From: Roseiarcus sp963809245
Lineage (GTDB): Bacteria > Pseudomonadota > Alphaproteobacteria > Rhizobiales > Beijerinckiaceae
Length of the DNA: 64,000 nucleotides
Reading direction: 5' to 3'
Assembly (NCBI GenBank): GCA_963809245.1
Contig: CAWEIU010000008.1
Location: forward strand, 62,001 to 126,000
Shown here: in pieces, positions 54,164 through 63,265 of the stretch
Numbering within the stretch: position 1 is the stretch's first letter
How the letters are laid out: each line of letters starts with the position of its first letter
Program-made: the position numbers and the translations under genes
The notes under the pieces: generated by a model
Told to the model about the DNA's origin: nothing
The model's database searches: none
Seen by the model: only the letters and a program-made list of their open reading frames with translations

Positions 54164-54619
54164 TCAACCGCCCTTGCGGGCGCGGCCGGGCTTCGGCTTT
54201 TCGATGGTGCGGGTCTGGCCGAGGCCGATCTTCTTGGCGAGCGCCGAGCGCTGGGCCGCGTAGTTGGCGGCGACCATCGGATAGTCGGCCGGCAGTTTCC
54301 ACTTGGCGCGGTATTGCTCCGGCGTCATGCCGAGCACCGAGAGGTGGCGGCGCAGGGACTTGAACTTGAGGCCGTCGTCCAGACAGACCAAATAATCCGG
54401 CGTGATCGACTTGCGGATCGGCACCGCGGGAACCTGAGGTTCGGGCTCAGGGGCGGCGGGCGCTGCCCCGCCGGTCATCAATTTCACCAGACCCTCGTGC
54501 ACTGCCTGGATGAGCGCCGGCAGTTCGGCCGATCGCAAAGAATTGTACGAGACGAAAGCGGATACAATTTCGCCCGTCAATGCGATGGCTTCGTCGGATT
54601 CGGCGGAAGATAGAGGCAT
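54164..54619 (-). CDS. mucR: MucR/Ros-family transcriptional regulator
   Basis: 151 residues, full family length. The DNA-binding segment KSITPDYLVCLDDGLKFKSL, RRHLSVLGMTPEQYR and the tail KWKLPADYPMVAANYAAQRS, LAKKIGLG are classic MucR. Of the zinc ligands only C79 and H92 are obvious (an Asp, D82, replaces the second Cys and no second His is seen), as in zinc-free Ros/MucR homologues. The family is a heterochromatin-like repressor of exopolysaccharide, motility and virulence genes that binds AT-rich DNA. Autoregulation at the AT-rich upstream region is likely. Confidence 0.93.
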   Translation of the reverse strand: MPLSSAESDEAIALTGEIVSAFVSYNSLRSAELPALIQAVHEGLVKLMTGGAAPAAPEPEPQVPAVPIRKSITPDYLVCLDDGLKFKSLRRHLSVLGMTPEQYRAKWKLPADYPMVAANYAAQRSALAKKIGLGQTRTIEKPKPGRARKGG

Positions 54620-54825
54620 GACATGAGCTCAATGGTTGTCGATTCGATTTTCGATATATGCTTCTATCGATCACAACAAGGGTTTTGATCAGTTTCGGCC
54701 GGACTTTTTACCGATTGGCCGAATAATCTACATTTGCGGATTTAGTATGACCCGAGAATAGCTACGGCGGTATTGGGAACTGACGCCGCCTTCCCTCGGC
54801 GCGGCTTTCGCCCCATATTGGCGCC
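54620..54825. promoter_or_regulatory. AT-rich divergent region between mucR and uvrB
   Basis: The half near mucR (54630-54700) is strikingly AT-rich, with TTTTCGATATATGCTTCTAT and TGATC-type steps. MucR binds degenerate AT-rich sites containing TpA steps, including its own promoter in other rhizobia. No LexA-type GTTC repeat was seen before uvrB. Confidence 0.45.
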
Positions 54826-57306
54826 ATGCCGAAACCCGCTAAATCCGCCGCGCGGCCGTCGCGCGCCAAGGCCGCCAAGCCCGAGGTTCATCCGCTCGAT
54901 GAACATCTCGCGGCGCTGCTCAATCCGGCGCTGATCGAGAAGCCCAAGACCGTCGCGGAGGCGCCGCAGGCGTCCTACGTCGCCGATTCTCATCCGCGCG
55001 GCATGACGGGCGCGGCGGCGACCGCCGAATCGCTGAAGACGCTGCTGGAGCAGGGCGACCCCAACCTGCGCGATCGGGCGCCCTGGGCGCCTCACCGCCC
55101 GGCGCGGCCAGAGAAATCAGAAGGCGGGCGCCATTTCAAGGTCGTCTCTGAGTTCGAGCCCAAGGGCGATCAGCCCGAGGCGATTCGCCAGCTCGTCGCC
55201 GGCGTCCAGGCGGCCGAGCGCGACCAGGTGCTGCTCGGCGTCACCGGCTCGGGCAAGACCTTCACCATGGCCAAGGTGATCGAGGCGACGCAGCGCCCGG
55301 CGCTGATTCTCGCGCCCAACAAGACGCTGGCGGCCCAGCTCTATGGCGAGTTCAGGAGCTTCTTTCCCGACAACGCGGTCGAGTACTTCGTCTCGTACTA
55401 CGATTACTATCAGCCAGAAGCCTATGTGCCGCGCACCGACACCTATATCGAGAAGGAATCCTCGATCAACGAGCAGATCGACCGCATGCGCCACGCGGCG
55501 ACGCGCTCTTTGCTGGAGCGCGACGACGTCGTCATCGTCGCCTCCGTCTCGTGCATCTACGGCATCGGCTCGGTCGAGACCTACACCGCGATGACGTTCT
55601 CGCTCGCCGTCGGCGACAAAGTGGACCAGCGGCAGATCATCGCCGACCTCGTCGCGCTGCAATATAAGCGCTCGCTCGGCGACTTTGCGCGCGGCGTCTT
55701 CCGCGTGCGCGGCGATACGATCGAACTGTTTCCGGCGCACTATGAGGATCGCGCCTGGCGCATCGGCTTCTTCGGCGACGAAATCGAGCAGATCGTCGAG
55801 TTCGATCCGCTGACCGGCCAGAAGACGCAAGACCTCGAATTCGTCAAGGTCTACGCCAACAGCCATTACGTGACGCCGCGTCCGACGCTGCTTCAGTCGA
55901 CCAAGTCAATCAAGGACGAGCTGAAGACGCGGCTCGACTTCCTGCACGCGCACGGCCGGCTGTTGGAAGCGCAGCGGCTCGAGCAGCGCACCTTGTTCGA
56001 TCTCGAAATGCTCGAGGCGACCGGCTCCTGCGCCGGCATCGAGAATTATTCGCGCTATCTGACCGGCCGCCGGCCCGGCGAGCCGCCGCCGACCTTGTTC
56101 GAATATCTGCCGGACAACGCGCTGGTGTTCGCCGACGAGAGCCATGTGACGATCCCGCAGATCGGCGCGATGTACAAAGGCGACTATCGCCGCAAGGCGA
56201 CGCTGGCCGAATACGGCTTCCGCCTGCCCTCGTGCATGGACAACCGGCCGCTGCGTTTCGAGGAATGGGACGCCATGCGGCCGCAGAGCGTGCATGTCTC
56301 AGCCACCCCCGGCAAATGGGAGATCGAGCAGACCAGCGGCGTGTTCGTCGAGCAGGTGATCCGCCCGACCGGGCTGATCGATCCGCCTGTGGAGGTCCGT
56401 TCCGCCCGCACGCAGGTCGACGATCTCCTCAGTGAAGTGAAGGCTGTCGCCCTGCGCGGCTATCGCACCCTGGTGACGACGCTGACCAAGCGCATGGCCG
56501 AGGACCTGACCGAATACTTGCACGAGAACGGCGTGCGCGTTCGCTACATGCATTCGGACATCGACACGCTCGAGCGCATCGAGATCATCCGCGACCTCAG
56601 GCTCGGCGCCTTCGATGTGCTGGTGGGCATCAACTTGCTGCGCGAGGGCCTCGATATTCCCGAATGCGCGCTGGTGGCCATCCTCGATGCGGACAAGGAG
56701 GGCTTCCTGCGTTCGGAGACCTCGCTGGTGCAGACGATCGGCCGCGCCGCGCGCAACGTCGATGGCAAGGTGCTGCTTTACGCCGATGTCGTCACCGGCT
56801 CGATGCAGCGCGCCATGGGCGAGACCAGCCGGCGCCGCGACAAGCAGGAGGCCTACAACCGCGAGAACGGCATCACGCCGTCGACGATCCGCCGCGGCAT
56901 CCAGGACATCCTCGATTCCGTCTATGAGGGTGACCACGTGACGGTCGACAAGGGCCTCGCCGGCCGCGAGGCCGTGATCGGCCACAATTTCCAGGCGACC
57001 CTCGCGGATCTGGAAAAGCGCATGAAGGAGGCGGCCGGCAATCTCGAATTCGAAGAGGCCGCGCGCCTGCGCGACGAGATCAAGCGGCTCCAGACCGTGC
57101 AACTCGCCGTCGGCGACGATCCGCTTGCGCGACAGCAAGATATCGAGGCGGCGGGCGGCGGTTACAAGGGCGAGCGCCCGTTCGGCCGCGCCGCCAACAT
57201 GCCCGCAACCCGGGCCCACAAGCCGCGCGACGAGGACATGGGGCCGCACAATTGGGGCGGCGGCGAAGCTCGGCCGAAGGGTGGGGGACGCAAAAAGCGG
57301 GCGTAG
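54826..57306 (+). CDS. uvrB: UvrABC excinuclease subunit B
   Basis: 826 residues versus about 670 in Escherichia coli. A basic, Ala-rich N-terminal extension of about 105 residues precedes the core FKVVSEFEPKGDQPEAIRQL. Walker A GVTGSGKT, the DNA-wedge hairpin YDYYQPEAYVPRTDTYIEKE, VFADESHV (DExx), and helicase motifs IGRAARNVDGKVLLYAD. The C-terminal UVR domain is LEKRMKEAAGNLEFEEAARL, followed by a Gly/Lys-rich tail. It verifies damage with UvrA and recruits UvrC. Confidence 0.97.
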   Translation: MPKPAKSAARPSRAKAAKPEVHPLDEHLAALLNPALIEKPKTVAEAPQASYVADSHPRGMTGAAATAESLKTLLEQGDPNLRDRAPWAPHRPARPEKSEGGRHFKVVSEFEPKGDQPEAIRQLVAGVQAAERDQVLLGVTGSGKTFTMAKVIEATQRPALILAPNKTLAAQLYGEFRSFFPDNAVEYFVSYYDYYQPEAYVPRTDTYIEKESSINEQIDRMRHAATRSLLERDDVVIVASVSCIYGIGSVETYTAMTFSLAVGDKVDQRQIIADLVALQYKRSLGDFARGVFRVRGDTIELFPAHYEDRAWRIGFFGDEIEQIVEFDPLTGQKTQDLEFVKVYANSHYVTPRPTLLQSTKSIKDELKTRLDFLHAHGRLLEAQRLEQRTLFDLEMLEATGSCAGIENYSRYLTGRRPGEPPPTLFEYLPDNALVFADESHVTIPQIGAMYKGDYRRKATLAEYGFRLPSCMDNRPLRFEEWDAMRPQSVHVSATPGKWEIEQTSGVFVEQVIRPTGLIDPPVEVRSARTQVDDLLSEVKAVALRGYRTLVTTLTKRMAEDLTEYLHENGVRVRYMHSDIDTLERIEIIRDLRLGAFDVLVGINLLREGLDIPECALVAILDADKEGFLRSETSLVQTIGRAARNVDGKVLLYADVVTGSMQRAMGETSRRRDKQEAYNRENGITPSTIRRGIQDILDSVYEGDHVTVDKGLAGREAVIGHNFQATLADLEKRMKEAAGNLEFEEAARLRDEIKRLQTVQLAVGDDPLARQQDIEAAGGGYKGERPFGRAANMPATRAHKPRDEDMGPHNWGGGEARPKGGGRKKRA

Positions 57307-57530
57307 TCAGTGGGTTACAAAAGCGGGGAAAAGCTGCGCCCGCGCCGGCCGTCCTGGACGGCGAGGGGGTCTGCAAACGAATGTACGCTTTCGCGCCGAT
57401 GCCGAAAATGTTTGGCGTCGCCCCAAAATTGCCCTGACCCCTCGCCTAAAGCTGCGAACTGAGTTAATTGGGCCTAAACGTATTGCCTATTAATCTCGAT
57501 CCGTGTGTGGAGGCGTGAGCGTAGGCAGGC

Positions 57531-58751
57531 ATGACGGCGATCGACGCAACTTTCGGCGAAGTTTCGTTTCAGAGTGGCCGCGAGGCTCGTCGGAGCCTTC
57601 TCTGGGTGCTTCCCTGGGGCGTGGCCCTCGCTTTTGGCGGCGGAATGGAGACTTGGCTGGCGCATGGCGGCCCCGCTCTCGCCCCGGAATTGTTCACCTC
57701 CCACCTCTCCCCGCGCCTTGCGCCTACCCCGCTCGCCTCAGGCGGCAATCCCTTCGGCGCGCTGATCGCTTTCGGCCGGGAGCCGAAGCCGGCCGCTGCG
57801 CCGTCCGCCGCTGCACCGCAGGCGCCCAAGCCGGCCGCTGCGGCGCCCGACCCCCTCGACGTCGCCGCCGCGCTCTCCTCGCCGCGCCTGGCTTCGGCCT
57901 CCACGGCCAGCCCGTACGGCGTTCTGCTCGACCCGGGCTTCCTCCAGACCGACAAGCCGGCGCCCCTGAGCGCGCCCCCGGCCGTGGAGGCGAAGCTCGA
58001 AGCCGCCCCGGCCTCTCCTGAGATCCCGGTCCTGTCGGAGACCCCGGCGCCCGCCAAACCGGACGTCGCGGCGATCGAAGCGCCGCCGCTGCCGCCGGCT
58101 CGCCCTGGAACGTTGGCGCCCTCCGCGCAGCCGCAACGCCGATTCGCGCCTCAGAACAGCAATGAGCCCGCTGTGGCGGCGGCGCCCGCGCCGGACGACC
58201 GCAACATCTTCGAGAAGCTGTTCGGCATCGGGCGCCAGCAGCCCGGCGCCGTCGTCGCCTATGCGGAGCCGGAAGGCCAGGCGGCGAACGCGGCGCGAGG
58301 CTCCTCGCTGGCGGGCACGGACCGTTCCTCCGGCTTCTCCTTCTTCGGCAAATCCTCGCCGACGACGGGCTACGATCAATACACCGCCGTCTACGACATC
58401 TCGGCGCGCACTGTGTACCTGCCGGACGGGAGGCGGCTCGAAGCGCATTCAGGCCTCGGCGACCGGCTCGACGATCCCCGCTTCGTCAGCGAGCGCAATC
58501 GCGGCGCGACCCCGCCGCACCTTTACGATCTGACGCTGCGCGAACAATTGTTCCACGGCGTCCAGGCGCTGCGCCTCACCCCAGTCGGCGAGGGCGGCGT
58601 CTACGGGCGAGCGGGGCTGCTCGCGCACACCTTCATGCTCGGCCCCAACGGCGATTCCAACGGATGCGTGTCGTTCAAGAATTACGACGCTTTCCTGCGC
58701 GCCTTTGAGCAGGGCGAGATCAAGCGCCTCGCCGTCGTCGCCAAGCTTTAG
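57531..58751 (+). CDS. Tlde1/DUF2778-domain protein with long proline/alanine-rich linker
   Basis: 406 residues. An N-terminal hydrophobic segment (LLWVLPWGVALAFGGG) and an Ala/Pro-rich, low-complexity stretch (about 85-210) precede the DUF2778 domain (about 285-406): LEAHSGLGDRLDDPRFVSER, GATPPHLYDL, GVQALRLTPVGEG and HTFMLGPNGDSNGCVSFKNY with H366 and C379. In the Salmonella type VI effector Tlde1 this domain is an L,D-transpeptidase/carboxypeptidase. Here, with no T6SS genes and no immunity gene, a housekeeping peptidoglycan role behind the inner membrane is more likely. uvrB stops 224 bases upstream. Confidence 0.82.
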   Translation: MTAIDATFGEVSFQSGREARRSLLWVLPWGVALAFGGGMETWLAHGGPALAPELFTSHLSPRLAPTPLASGGNPFGALIAFGREPKPAAAPSAAAPQAPKPAAAAPDPLDVAAALSSPRLASASTASPYGVLLDPGFLQTDKPAPLSAPPAVEAKLEAAPASPEIPVLSETPAPAKPDVAAIEAPPLPPARPGTLAPSAQPQRRFAPQNSNEPAVAAAPAPDDRNIFEKLFGIGRQQPGAVVAYAEPEGQAANAARGSSLAGTDRSSGFSFFGKSSPTTGYDQYTAVYDISARTVYLPDGRRLEAHSGLGDRLDDPRFVSERNRGATPPHLYDLTLREQLFHGVQALRLTPVGEGGVYGRAGLLAHTFMLGPNGDSNGCVSFKNYDAFLRAFEQGEIKRLAVVAKL

Positions 58752-58789
58752 AGTCTTCTGCCGTTTGGTCGAAACCCCTCACCCCAACC

Positions 58790-58885
58790 CTTCTCCCGCA
58801 TAGTCCCTTCTCCCGCTTGCGGGAGCGGACGAATGCTACGCATTCGCCTTGAGAAGGTGGCGCGAAGCGCCGGATGAGGGCCCTC
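58790..58885. repeat. Palindromic repeat, GGGAGCGGACGAATGC family (copy 2)
   Basis: CCTTCTCCCGCTTGCGGGAG, then CGGACGAATGCTACGCATTC matches 36190-36235 nearly base for base. A 3' part GAGAAGGTGGCGCGAAGCGC, then CGGATGAGGG continues the element. It lies between the DUF2778 gene and the convergent MFS gene. Confidence 0.75.
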
Positions 58886-58907
58886 CGATTTCATCCGGAC
58901 AATGGTC

Positions 58908-60122
58908 TCAAAACGCCGTCAGCTTCTCGCCGCGGCGCTCGGGGCTGAAGCGGATGACGATGATGATCGCGACCGCGATGACGCCGCCGACCAGCGCCAG
59001 CGCGTAGCCGTAATTGCCGCCGTTCGCCTCCGCGATCTTGGCCTGGAAGGGGCCGTTGTAGGAGGCGAGGAAGTTGCCGGCCTGGTAGACGAAGGCGGGC
59101 AGGGTGGCGCGCACCGCGCCGGGCGACAATTCGTTGAGATGCGCCGGAATGACGCCCCAGGCGCCTTGCACCGCGATCTGCATGACGAAGGCGCCGACAG
59201 CCAGCATGAAGGGCGTCGAGGAAAAGGCCCACAGCGGCACGGCAGGCAGGGCAAGGATGCAGGCGACGGTGATCGCGTTGACGCGGCCGATCTTCTCCGA
59301 GGCGAAGCCGAAGACGATTCCGCCGACGATCGCGCCGAGGTTGGCGACGATGTTGATCCAACTGACAGTGCTGGGATTGAAACCATGCTGCTTTTGTAGG
59401 AACGTCGGGTAGAGGTCCTGCGTGCCGTGGCTGAACAGGTTGAAGCACATCATCAGCACGACGGCGTAGATCGCCAATTGCCAGTTCGCTCTGAGCAATT
59501 CCCAGAGGCCGGGACGCGGGGTCTTCCGCGCCTCGGCGAAGGCGGGCGATTCCGGCACGCCGCTACGGATGAACAGCACCACCAGGGCCGGCAGCGCGCT
59601 GAGCAAAAACATCGCGCGCCACCCGACCGTGTAGTCGCCGAACGTGCGTCCGTAGAGCAGCCCGTAGGCGATCGCCGCGAGCAGGAAGCCGGTGGGGTAG
59701 CCGCTCTGCAGAATGCCGGAGACGAGGCCACGCGCCTGCGGCGGGATCGATTCCATCGCCAGCGAAGAGCCTAACCCCCATTCGCCGCCCATGGCGACGC
59801 CGAACAGGGTGCGCAGCACGAGGAAGACCGCAAGGCTGGGCGAGAAGGCGGCCGCCGCGCCGATCAGCGAATAGCTGACGATGACGAGCATCAGCGCCGG
59901 CTTGCGGCCCCAGCGATCGCCGATCTGGCCGAAAATGAAGGCGCCGACGAAGCGCATCGCCAGCGTCAGGAACAACGCATAGGCGACTTGCGGCACCTCG
60001 ACGCCGAACTCCTTCGCAATGTCCTTGAGAAGGAATGTCAGGAGGAAGAAATCGAAGGCGTCGAGCATCCAGCCGAGGTAAGACGCGAGAATCGTCTTCT
60101 TTTGCGCCGCCGTCAGATTCAT
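58908..60122 (-). CDS. MFS transporter (aromatic acid/sialic acid:H+ symporter-like)
   Basis: 404 residues from ATG at 60122 (AGGGAGGGCC upstream); an upstream start adds 23 residues without homology. Twelve helices; DAFDFFLLTFLLKDIAKEFG in helix 1 carries the acid residues typical of the metabolite:H+ symporter family (MhpT/NanT/PcaK type), and FIFGQIGDRWGRKPALM is the MFS loop 2-3 motif. GEWGLGSSLAMESIPPQARG is also characteristic. Substrate probably an organic acid. Single gene. Confidence 0.88.
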   Translation of the reverse strand: MNLTAAQKKTILASYLGWMLDAFDFFLLTFLLKDIAKEFGVEVPQVAYALFLTLAMRFVGAFIFGQIGDRWGRKPALMLVIVSYSLIGAAAAFSPSLAVFLVLRTLFGVAMGGEWGLGSSLAMESIPPQARGLVSGILQSGYPTGFLLAAIAYGLLYGRTFGDYTVGWRAMFLLSALPALVVLFIRSGVPESPAFAEARKTPRPGLWELLRANWQLAIYAVVLMMCFNLFSHGTQDLYPTFLQKQHGFNPSTVSWINIVANLGAIVGGIVFGFASEKIGRVNAITVACILALPAVPLWAFSSTPFMLAVGAFVMQIAVQGAWGVIPAHLNELSPGAVRATLPAFVYQAGNFLASYNGPFQAKIAEANGGNYGYALALVGGVIAVAIIIVIRFSPERRGEKLTAF

Positions 60123-60312
60123 TCTTGGCCCTCCCTGCGGCGCGCTCTGCCGCAAAACACCGCACCATAGCAGCGAATCGCGAGTGGCCAAGTCACGACG
60201 CAGAAATCAAGCCGGTGACGCACAGGCAATCGACAGCGAGAGAGCGACGAGTTGACAGCGCCGCCGTCGCGTCTTAAGAGCGCCGCAGGCGCGGCGACAT
60301 TGAGGCTTGTGA

Positions 60313-60942
60313 ATGATCATCGCCATCGACGGACCGGCGGCGTCGGGCAAAGGCACGCTCGCGCGGCGGCTCGCGGAGCACTACCGCCTGCCGCATCTCG
60401 ACACCGGTCTGCTCTACCGCGCGACCGCGGCCAGCCTCATCAACGCCGATCGTGACCTTCGCGACGTCGACGCGGCGGTGGCGGCGGCGCGTGGCCTCAG
60501 TCTGACGGACTTCGACGAGGAAACGTTGCGCCGCCGCGAGATGGGCGACGCGGCTTCGATCGTCGCGGCGCTGCCGCAAGTGCGCGCGGCGCTCGTCGAG
60601 GCGCAGCGCAGCTTCGCGCGCCGCCCGGGCGGGGCCGTGCTCGACGGCCGCGACATCGGCACGGTCATCTGTCCGACCGCCGATGTAAAGATCTTCGTGA
60701 TCGCAAGCGCGGCGGCTCGCGCCCAGCGCCGCGCGCTCGAGCTTGCGCGCCGCGGCGAGAAGGCGGACTACGACGCGATTCTCGCCGACATCGCCAAGCG
60801 CGACGCGCGCGACTCGGAACGCGCCGAGGCGCCGCTGCGCGCCGCGCCCGACGCCGCGCTGCTCGACACCACCCGCCTCGGAGTCGACGCCGCCTTCGCG
60901 GCCGCTCTCGCCATCGTCGAGGCGCGCCGGCCTCGAAGGTAG
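60313..60942 (+). CDS. cmk: Cytidylate kinase
   Basis: 209 residues, usual length. MIIAIDGPAASGKGTLARRL (P-loop), DTGLLYRATA, AVLDGRDIGTVICPTADVKIFVIA (DGRDIGTVxxPxAxxK) and AKRDARDSERAEAPL (RDxxDxxR-like lid) are CMP kinase signatures. It phosphorylates CMP and dCMP. rpsA usually follows in other genomes but is not adjacent here. Confidence 0.97.
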   Translation: MIIAIDGPAASGKGTLARRLAEHYRLPHLDTGLLYRATAASLINADRDLRDVDAAVAAARGLSLTDFDEETLRRREMGDAASIVAALPQVRAALVEAQRSFARRPGGAVLDGRDIGTVICPTADVKIFVIASAAARAQRRALELARRGEKADYDAILADIAKRDARDSERAEAPLRAAPDAALLDTTRLGVDAAFAAALAIVEARRPRR

Positions 60943-61075
60943 CGCCTTCTGCATTCCGGTGGACGCGCTTGGTGGAAGCCGACATTTCGAACACGCGACG
61001 CAGCGGGCGGCGCCGGATTGCGGCGGCGCCGAAGGAGTCGGACGCCGGAGAAGGATTCTCGCGCAGCCGCTTGCG

Positions 61076-62458
61076 TCACCGTATCGACATGAACGCAGCC
61101 GCGGCGCCGCAGATCTGCGTGATTCCTCCCAACAGCATCGCCGCGCGGAGGCCCGCCGAACCGCCGTGCAGGAGCCCGAATACGCTGCCCAGGAGGGCCA
61201 CTCCCAACGTTGCGCCGGCCATTCGCGCGACATTGATCAGAGCCGAAGCCGTGCCCGATCTCTCCCGCCCGACGGAGCCGACCGCGATGCCGTAGAGCGG
61301 TCCGGTGTTGAGACCCATGCCGATTCCGGCGGCAAGCAAGCCGGCCTGGGCTAACAGCATCGGGCTGCCTGCCTGTGTAGTCGCGACAAGCATCAGTCCG
61401 CTGGCGATCAGGGCGGTTCCGCCGGCCGTCATCGTGCGAGCCCCAAGCCGCTGCGCGAGCTTTCCCGATTGGGTGGACACGACGAAGAACGCCAGCGACA
61501 TCGGCAGCAGCGCCAGCCCAGCCTCGCGCGGAGCCAGGTGGTCCTCGGACTGCCAAACCAGCGGCAGGAGAAAGATCATACCGTAGATGCCGAAGGTCAT
61601 GGCGGCGGTCGCGGCGATAGCGCCGGTAAAGGCGCGGATGCGAAACAGGTCGAGCGGCACGAGCGCCGCGGCGCCGCGCGCCCGTTCGACCCAGAGGAAC
61701 ATCGGCAGCGTGAGAGCGGCGAGAGCCAAAGCGAAGATCCAGCGCGATCCTCCATCGTGGGCGGCGATGGCGGCAAGCGCCACGCCGGCCATTGTGAGAG
61801 CACCCAACAGTTGCCCCGCAAGGTCGAAATGCCGCTCTTGCGGATCGGTGGATTCCGGCGCCACCGTCACGGCGAGCACGAAGCCGGCGGACGCCAGCGG
61901 TACGGCAAGAAGGAAGACGCTACGCCAGCCCAGATCCTCGATCAGCACGCCCCCCAAGGTGGGGCCCACTGCGAAGGCTAGCCCGTTGCAGCTTGCCCAG
62001 ATCCCAAGCACGCGCCCGCGCGCCACAGGCTCCGGCCAGACCACACGGATGATCGCCAGCGAGGATGGAAGCAGCAACGCCGCGGCCAGTCCGGTGGCGG
62101 CGCGCCCGGCGATCAAGACCGTGATGTCGGGCGCAAAGGCGCACACCAAAGAGCCGGCGGCCATCAGAGCGATGCCGATCGCGAAGGCGCGCCGCCGTCC
62201 ATACAGGTCCGCGATGAGGCCACCGGTCAGCAGCAGCGCAGCGTAGACAAGGTTGTAGGCGTCCAGGACCCATTGCAAGGATCCTACGCCGGCGTGAAAC
62301 GTCGCGCCGATCGCGTGAGTCGCGAGGTTGACCACGGAGGTGTCGATCTGAGCGATAAGGACGGCAAGGCACATCGCCAGCAACACGAGGGCGCGGACTG
62401 TCGCGGCGCGCCGGAAGGTCAGTCCCACGTCCGCCGCTTCATCAAATGGATTCGCCAT
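61076..62458 (-). CDS. MFS drug transporter (DHA2-type)
   Basis: 460 residues; about 14 helices, the DHA2/EmrB count. IAQIDTSVVNLATHAIGATF in helix 1 has the D motif of EmrB-type exporters, and LYGRRRAFAIG and LASAGFVLAVTVAPEST fit. Divergent from a WYL regulator at 62558 with a palindrome in between, so probably regulated by it. Substrate unknown. Confidence 0.88.
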   Translation of the reverse strand: MANPFDEAADVGLTFRRAATVRALVLLAMCLAVLIAQIDTSVVNLATHAIGATFHAGVGSLQWVLDAYNLVYAALLLTGGLIADLYGRRRAFAIGIALMAAGSLVCAFAPDITVLIAGRAATGLAAALLLPSSLAIIRVVWPEPVARGRVLGIWASCNGLAFAVGPTLGGVLIEDLGWRSVFLLAVPLASAGFVLAVTVAPESTDPQERHFDLAGQLLGALTMAGVALAAIAAHDGGSRWIFALALAALTLPMFLWVERARGAAALVPLDLFRIRAFTGAIAATAAMTFGIYGMIFLLPLVWQSEDHLAPREAGLALLPMSLAFFVVSTQSGKLAQRLGARTMTAGGTALIASGLMLVATTQAGSPMLLAQAGLLAAGIGMGLNTGPLYGIAVGSVGRERSGTASALINVARMAGATLGVALLGSVFGLLHGGSAGLRAAMLLGGITQICGAAAAFMSIR

Positions 62459-62499
62459 GCTCGCCTCCGTCCAGCGTGAGGCAAACGTATCAAAGGGCT

Positions 62500-62519
62500 A
62501 CTGACAGCGATTTGTCAGT
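62500..62519. promoter_or_regulatory. Palindromic operator candidate between the MFS and WYL genes
   Basis: ACTGACA-GCGATT-TGTCAGT is a perfect 7-bp inverted repeat with a six-base spacer in a 100-base divergent gap. Its distance to both starts (41 and 39 bases) fits an operator for the adjacent WYL regulator. Confidence 0.7.
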
Positions 62520-62557
62520 GGTCTAGCGTCGGCGGGCACGGAATAACAGGTGGCGTG

Positions 62558-63265
62558 ATGCGCCGAGCAGATCGCTTGTTCGATATCATTCAATTGCTGC
62601 GCACGGCGAAGGGTCCGCTAACCGCAATGACACTGGCGGCACAGCTCGAAGTGACGCCGCGGACCATCTATCGCGATGTGGCGACCTTGCAGGCGCGCAG
62701 GGTGCCAATTGAAGGGGCGCCTGGCGTTGGCTACGTCCTGCGGCGGGGCTTCGACCTTCCGCCGTTGATGTTCACCAACGAAGAGATCGAAGCGATCGTG
62801 GTTGGGGCGCGGTTGCTGCGCCGTACCGGTGATGTTGGCCTGCAGGAGGCGGCCGGTCGCGTCCTCTCTAAGCTCGAGGTTGTCTTGCCCGATGCGCTGC
62901 GCGCGCATCTCATATCGCCGACCGCTTTCGTTTCGGGGCGTGGCGCGCCGTCAGGCGCGGATCTGTCCGTCATCCGCGCTGCGATCCGTGACGAACGCAA
63001 GCTGCGCATTGACTATGTGGACGAACAGGGCCGGGAGTCATCGCGGACGATCTGGCCGTTCGCGGTGGCGTATTACGTCGAGGCGACGCTTGTCAGCGCC
63101 TGGTGCGAGCTACGGGAGGATTTCCGTCATTTTCGGGCCGATCGCGTGCAAGCGTTCAGTGTCCTCGACGCCGGCTTCCCGGTGCCGGGGCGCGCCCTCA
63201 TGGCGGACTGGCTGAAACGCTTCTCCCGTGATGTGTCCGCCGACGGCGTCCTCGGCATTCGTTGA
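62558..63265 (+). CDS. YafY-family WYL-domain transcriptional regulator
   Basis: 235 residues from ATG at 62558 (AGGTGG upstream); a GTG three bases earlier also reads in frame. The HTH_11 domain RLFDIIQLLRTAKGPLTAMT, LEVTPRTIYRDVATL is followed by a DeoR-type linker and a WYL domain (ELRKLRIDYVDEQGRESSRT-like, FAVAYYVEATLVSAWCELR). WYL regulators sense a ligand such as nucleic acid or a small molecule. It probably represses the divergent MFS gene. Confidence 0.88.
   Translation: MRRADRLFDIIQLLRTAKGPLTAMTLAAQLEVTPRTIYRDVATLQARRVPIEGAPGVGYVLRRGFDLPPLMFTNEEIEAIVVGARLLRRTGDVGLQEAAGRVLSKLEVVLPDALRAHLISPTAFVSGRGAPSGADLSVIRAAIRDERKLRIDYVDEQGRESSRTIWPFAVAYYVEATLVSAWCELREDFRHFRADRVQAFSVLDAGFPVPGRALMADWLKRFSRDVSADGVLGIR

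Noticed and set aside
57531..58751. A type VI effector-immunity pair
   Set aside because: There is no immunity candidate, VgrG, Hcp or other T6SS gene nearby, and the protein has an inner-membrane anchor and linker.
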